64,000 nt of DNA from Echinicola marina (GTDB taxonomy: Bacteria > Bacteroidota > Bacteroidia > Cytophagales > Cyclobacteriaceae). The position numbers and the translations under genes are program-made. The notes beneath the pieces are model-generated. The model made no database searches. It saw only the letters and a program-made list of their open reading frames with translations, and was not told the DNA's origin. Below, piece by piece: positions 61,445-64,000 of the stretch. Every line of letters starts with the position of its first letter. Positions within the stretch are counted from its first letter, which is position 1. The stretch spans positions 5,411,001 through 5,475,000 of the forward strand of contig NZ_CP080025.1 in NCBI RefSeq assembly GCF_020463795.1. The letters run 5' to 3'.

Positions 61445-62063
61445 TAATTCAACAATATAATCAAAAAGAGCCAAGGCGATTGCTTTTGCAGATTGAGTAC
61501 TTTTTCCATGGATTTTCATCAAATCTGGCATCAAGGGTCGTGTGTCAATCAAATTATATTTTGTCGGCTCATCTTTCGACCAGTCCCTATTTGATTATAG
61601 GGATGGTATTGAATTTTTCCATCCTGTTTCCTGTACTTTTACGGGACATTCCTGAATATATGCAAGGTACAAGAAACAGTGCCGAATGTTTTTAGTAGTT
61701 CCAGTAATTCCAGACAATGCTTATAATTTTGCTAACACCTTACCTATGGCTATTGATGTATTCCCATATTTCACGACCTTGATCCTGATCCTCTTTCACT
61801 CAGCTTATACTTTTACAATACTTTTTAATTCAATGGTTATTGCCATAGGTGGTTGAATTTGATGATCTACCAAGATTCGATTATCATTATCTTGCTGTTG
61901 TCATTTTCGAAATTGTATCCTCATATGGAGGAGTAAATAAGTTCAAACAGTTTTTCAACCTTATCTAAAGGATGGCTAATTGCTTTTGATGATTTTTTGG
62001 GTTATTGCGATTTTCAAAAAGATTTACATCAACCAAATCGTCAATGTTTCCTTTTGATTTTCA
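61445..62063. other. Intergenic region without a supported gene
   Basis: About 600 bp with only short frames in all readings; one minus-strand stretch near 61770-61810 could be the remains of a decayed coding sequence, but nothing recognisable. Confidence 0.4.
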
Positions 62064-62495
62064 TTAGAAAAAACTGATATAATTATCATCTGTCCAAAAT
62101 CTCAACAAATAATACATCCCCCAACCAATGAATCCAATCAAAATGGCCCATACCCATGATGGGATGCCCTTGGGAGTTTCTGATCCGGTCACAACAAATA
62201 AGTCCTTTCGCTCACTACCGTATGCATTAATAGTAAGGGTCACATTTTCGTCCACAATATCATTTTCTTTGAGGCCTACCAGATCGATTGCGGGACCATT
62301 CCGAACTTCAAAGTTAACTTCTCTGACCCCTTCAATACCATCAGTGGATTTGGCCACAATTTTCAATTTGTGCTTACCATCAGGAATCTTGGTAGTATCC
62401 AACATAAACTTTACAGGAGGATGAAATTCACCAAATGGAACCTGATCATCATCCAGAAATACTTTTACCTTTCTATGATTTTCCATTGTATTCAT
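62064..62495 (-). CDS. Membrane-anchored Ig-like protein of the cbb3 oxidase cluster
   Basis: This 143-residue protein has an Ig/FN3-like beta part (KVKVFLDDDQVPFGEFHPPVKFMLDTTKIPDGKHKLKIVAKSTDG) and a C-terminal membrane helix (SWVWAILIGFIGWGMYYLLRFW). It lies at the end of the cbb3 gene run and overlaps the next gene upstream by 23 bp. The first residues may belong to a later start (Met4). The function is not known to me. Confidence 0.65.
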   Translation of the reverse strand: MNTMENHRKVKVFLDDDQVPFGEFHPPVKFMLDTTKIPDGKHKLKIVAKSTDGIEGVREVNFEVRNGPAIDLVGLKENDIVDENVTLTINAYGSERKDLFVVTGSETPKGIPSWVWAILIGFIGWGMYYLLRFWTDDNYISFF

Positions 62496-62757
62496 CTTCT
62501 AAGATTAAATTTTTAATGTGTTTTTCGGATTTTTCTCCGGGCTTGATGAGGAATTTAAGGCTAAATGCCAATGCCAGAATTACCAAAATCAGGGCCACTG
62601 CAGTAATGATATAATCCACCTGTCCCTGGGGACCAACACCATGCGTGATATTTTCAAGCATTATGGGCTGCTGCTTCCGGCACACTTCACAGGCCATGGA
62701 AGTCAATGGCATGAATATCCACACCACAGGGAATAATCTAAATACTTTTTTCATCAT
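62473..62757 (-). CDS. Small membrane protein with exported CxxC motif (cbb3 cluster)
   Basis: This 94-residue protein has a signal peptide (VFRLFPVVWIFMPLTSMA) followed by CEVCRKQQP. The Cys pair could bind copper or haem. A membrane helix then follows (YIITAVALILVILALAFSLKFLI). It lies 4 bp after the CcoO/P-like gene and probably acts in oxidase assembly or electron transfer; the role is inferred. Confidence 0.65.
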   Translation of the reverse strand: MMKKVFRLFPVVWIFMPLTSMACEVCRKQQPIMLENITHGVGPQGQVDYIITAVALILVILALAFSLKFLIKPGEKSEKHIKNLILEDEYNGKS

Positions 62758-62761
62758 GATC

Positions 62762-63760
62762 CTATTTTTGTGTTTTGTTAACCATTTCTCTAATCTGTCT
62801 TACCAGATCTGTACTTACTTTGGGGGCATTATTTCCCCAACTACTTCTTTCGTGATTAACCAGTACAGCGATTTCCTCATCTGTCAACAAATCTGCAAAC
62901 GGGGGCATTTGTCCATAATCAGGCCGTGCATCATAGCCCTGCAAAATAATCTGGATCATCACTTGGGGATCTTCATCGTTGACAATAGAGCTACCTGCCA
63001 AAGGTGGAAAAGCTCCTGCTACCCCCTCACCGTTCCCCTGATGACATGCTGCACAGTTATTGGCATAGACCATTGCCCCATCAGGAAGCAGTTCATCAGT
63101 TTCTCCCTTCCTTTGATCCTTCCCCACTGCAGGGATAAAGGTCGTTTCCAGCACCGGTATACTTGTCTGCTTAAGGGATTTCAGGTAAGCTACTAGATCC
63201 AGTACTTCCTGTGTGGCCACAACTTTTCCTGGACCGGCCTTAAAGCTCTTGGGTACTTCCAGTACAATCTGTCCCTCCCTTACATTGTCCACATGGTCGA
63301 ACAGCCAAGGATAGGATGGCATGATTGATCCTTCCACGACTGATCTGGGATTGTACAGATGCAGCAGGTGCCATTGATCTCCAGGCTGCCTTTGTCCAAC
63401 ATTGGTGAGATCCGGACCTGTCCGTTCACTTCCGAGAAGGGACGGGGATTGTCTCCAGAAATCCATGCGCTTTTTTGAATAGTAATAGTCCGACGGCATT
63501 GAAGGTCTTTGTCCCCATATTTTATCCATTTCTATCCCCCGAACCTGTTGGGTATGACAAGCCACACATCCTTCACTTATAAAAAGGTGCATTCCTCTTA
63601 ATTCTTCCGAAGTCATTGGCTGTTCCGCTGGTAGTGGAGCATTGTTTTCCTGCAATTGAAAAGCTGGAAAAACAGCAATAAACAAACTTAGCACAACAAA
63701 TATCGTCAAAATTGTCACCAATAATAGTTGGTGGTTTTTATGAAAATCTAGCATATTCAT
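62762..63760 (-). CDS. cbb3-type oxidase cytochrome c subunit (CcoO-like fused to CcoP-like)
   Basis: This 332-residue protein has one N-terminal membrane helix (LLLVTILTIFVVLSLFIAVFPAF) and two haem c sites. CVACHTQQVRG sits in a CcoO-type domain (PSMPSDYYYSKKRMDFWRQSPSLLGSERTGPDLTNVG), and CAACHQGNG in a CcoP-like C-terminal domain (GAFPPLAGS). The two subunits of other bacteria are fused here. It overlaps the ccoN end by about 23 bp (Met3 as start would reduce this). Confidence 0.85.
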   Translation of the reverse strand: MNMLDFHKNHQLLLVTILTIFVVLSLFIAVFPAFQLQENNAPLPAEQPMTSEELRGMHLFISEGCVACHTQQVRGIEMDKIWGQRPSMPSDYYYSKKRMDFWRQSPSLLGSERTGPDLTNVGQRQPGDQWHLLHLYNPRSVVEGSIMPSYPWLFDHVDNVREGQIVLEVPKSFKAGPGKVVATQEVLDLVAYLKSLKQTSIPVLETTFIPAVGKDQRKGETDELLPDGAMVYANNCAACHQGNGEGVAGAFPPLAGSSIVNDEDPQVMIQIILQGYDARPDYGQMPPFADLLTDEEIAVLVNHERSSWGNNAPKVSTDLVRQIREMVNKTQK

Positions 63761-64000
63761 CTTTTTTAACCTTAACTATTTTAGTATTCCTCTTTCTGCC
63801 GATTCGATACCCATTTACCATTTGGTAAAGGTTATAGCCAAATACCAAATGGGAAATGAACATTAATGAACCACCGACAGCCCTCCAAAGCCAGTAAGGG
63901 GCCATCAACCTTACCGAGTCAATGAACGGTTGTCCATCAACCCAACTCATTCCTTTTTCAGTCCCACCGATCATTAGAGAGAACATATAAATCACAAGAC
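63738..64000 (-). CDS. ccoN: cbb3 oxidase catalytic subunit CcoN, C-terminal end (partial)
   Basis: The frame continues beyond the right edge of the window. The visible 85 residues contain YWLWRAVGGSLMFISHLVFGYNLYQMV, the last helix of CcoN, and a basic tail. It is the high-affinity terminal oxidase subunit. The gene start is not in the window. Confidence 0.8.
   Translation of the reverse strand, partial: LVIYMFSLMIGGTEKGMSWVDGQPFIDSVRLMAPYWLWRAVGGSLMFISHLVFGYNLYQMVNGYRIGRKRNTKIVKVKKDEYARFS

Overview
The window comes from a member of the Bacteroidota, most likely the order Cytophagales (Cyclobacteriaceae-like). The grounds are a SusC/SusD pair, clade II nos genes, IS and repeat types common in that group, moderate GC, and the near absence of Shine-Dalgarno sequences. 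This placement is inferred from gene content alone.

Layout. At 1-442 lie the 3' end of purL and a tRNA-Gln gene. From there to about 41.2 kb the region looks accessory. It has a serine recombinase at its left edge that overlaps the tRNA-Gln gene, and a tyrosine integrase plus a tRNA-Asn 3' fragment at its right edge. Inside are a RadC-like protein, an IS1595-family IS with clear ends, and a DinB protein. A CBASS-like operon follows at 5.8-9.2 kb: CD-NTase, a stand-alone E2-like protein, a SMODS-associated NUDIX protein, an LRAT/papain-fold protein with a C-terminal membrane anchor, a 2-TM protein and a 57-aa protein. A sigma factor/Panacea-like pair is transcribed divergently from it. Next come an IS21-family IS that splits a small secreted-protein gene, a 1089-aa protein with a Cap4-like N-terminal nuclease domain, a PD-(D/E)XK pair, a Shedu-like nuclease and an XRE regulator. 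Then follow a TlpA-SusC-SusD nutrient-uptake block and a CusCBA-type metal efflux operon with His-rich accessory proteins.

The right part (41.6-64 kb) is devoted to life at low oxygen and to nitrogen oxides. It holds two RIC/ScdA-type di-iron repair proteins, an Rrf2 regulator, quinol NO reductase, an NnrS-like protein, and nosY, nosF, nosD, nosL and nosZ with a lipoprotein cytochrome c. queD-nadB-nadA follow, then nrdD, a separate glycyl-radical protein and nrdG, and finally the end of a cbb3 oxidase cluster. NO is reduced to N2O and then to N2; no nitrite reductase gene is in the window. A shared palindrome lies upstream of both RIC genes, and a related box precedes both RIC genes and the NO reductase, which suggests one NO-responsive regulon.

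The most interesting signals are the unusual CBASS-like operon with its divergent sigma factor, the split anaerobic ribonucleotide reductase, the shared palindromic operator, a REP-like repeat at the 3' ends of several defence genes, and MITE-like units whose ends match the IS1595 element.
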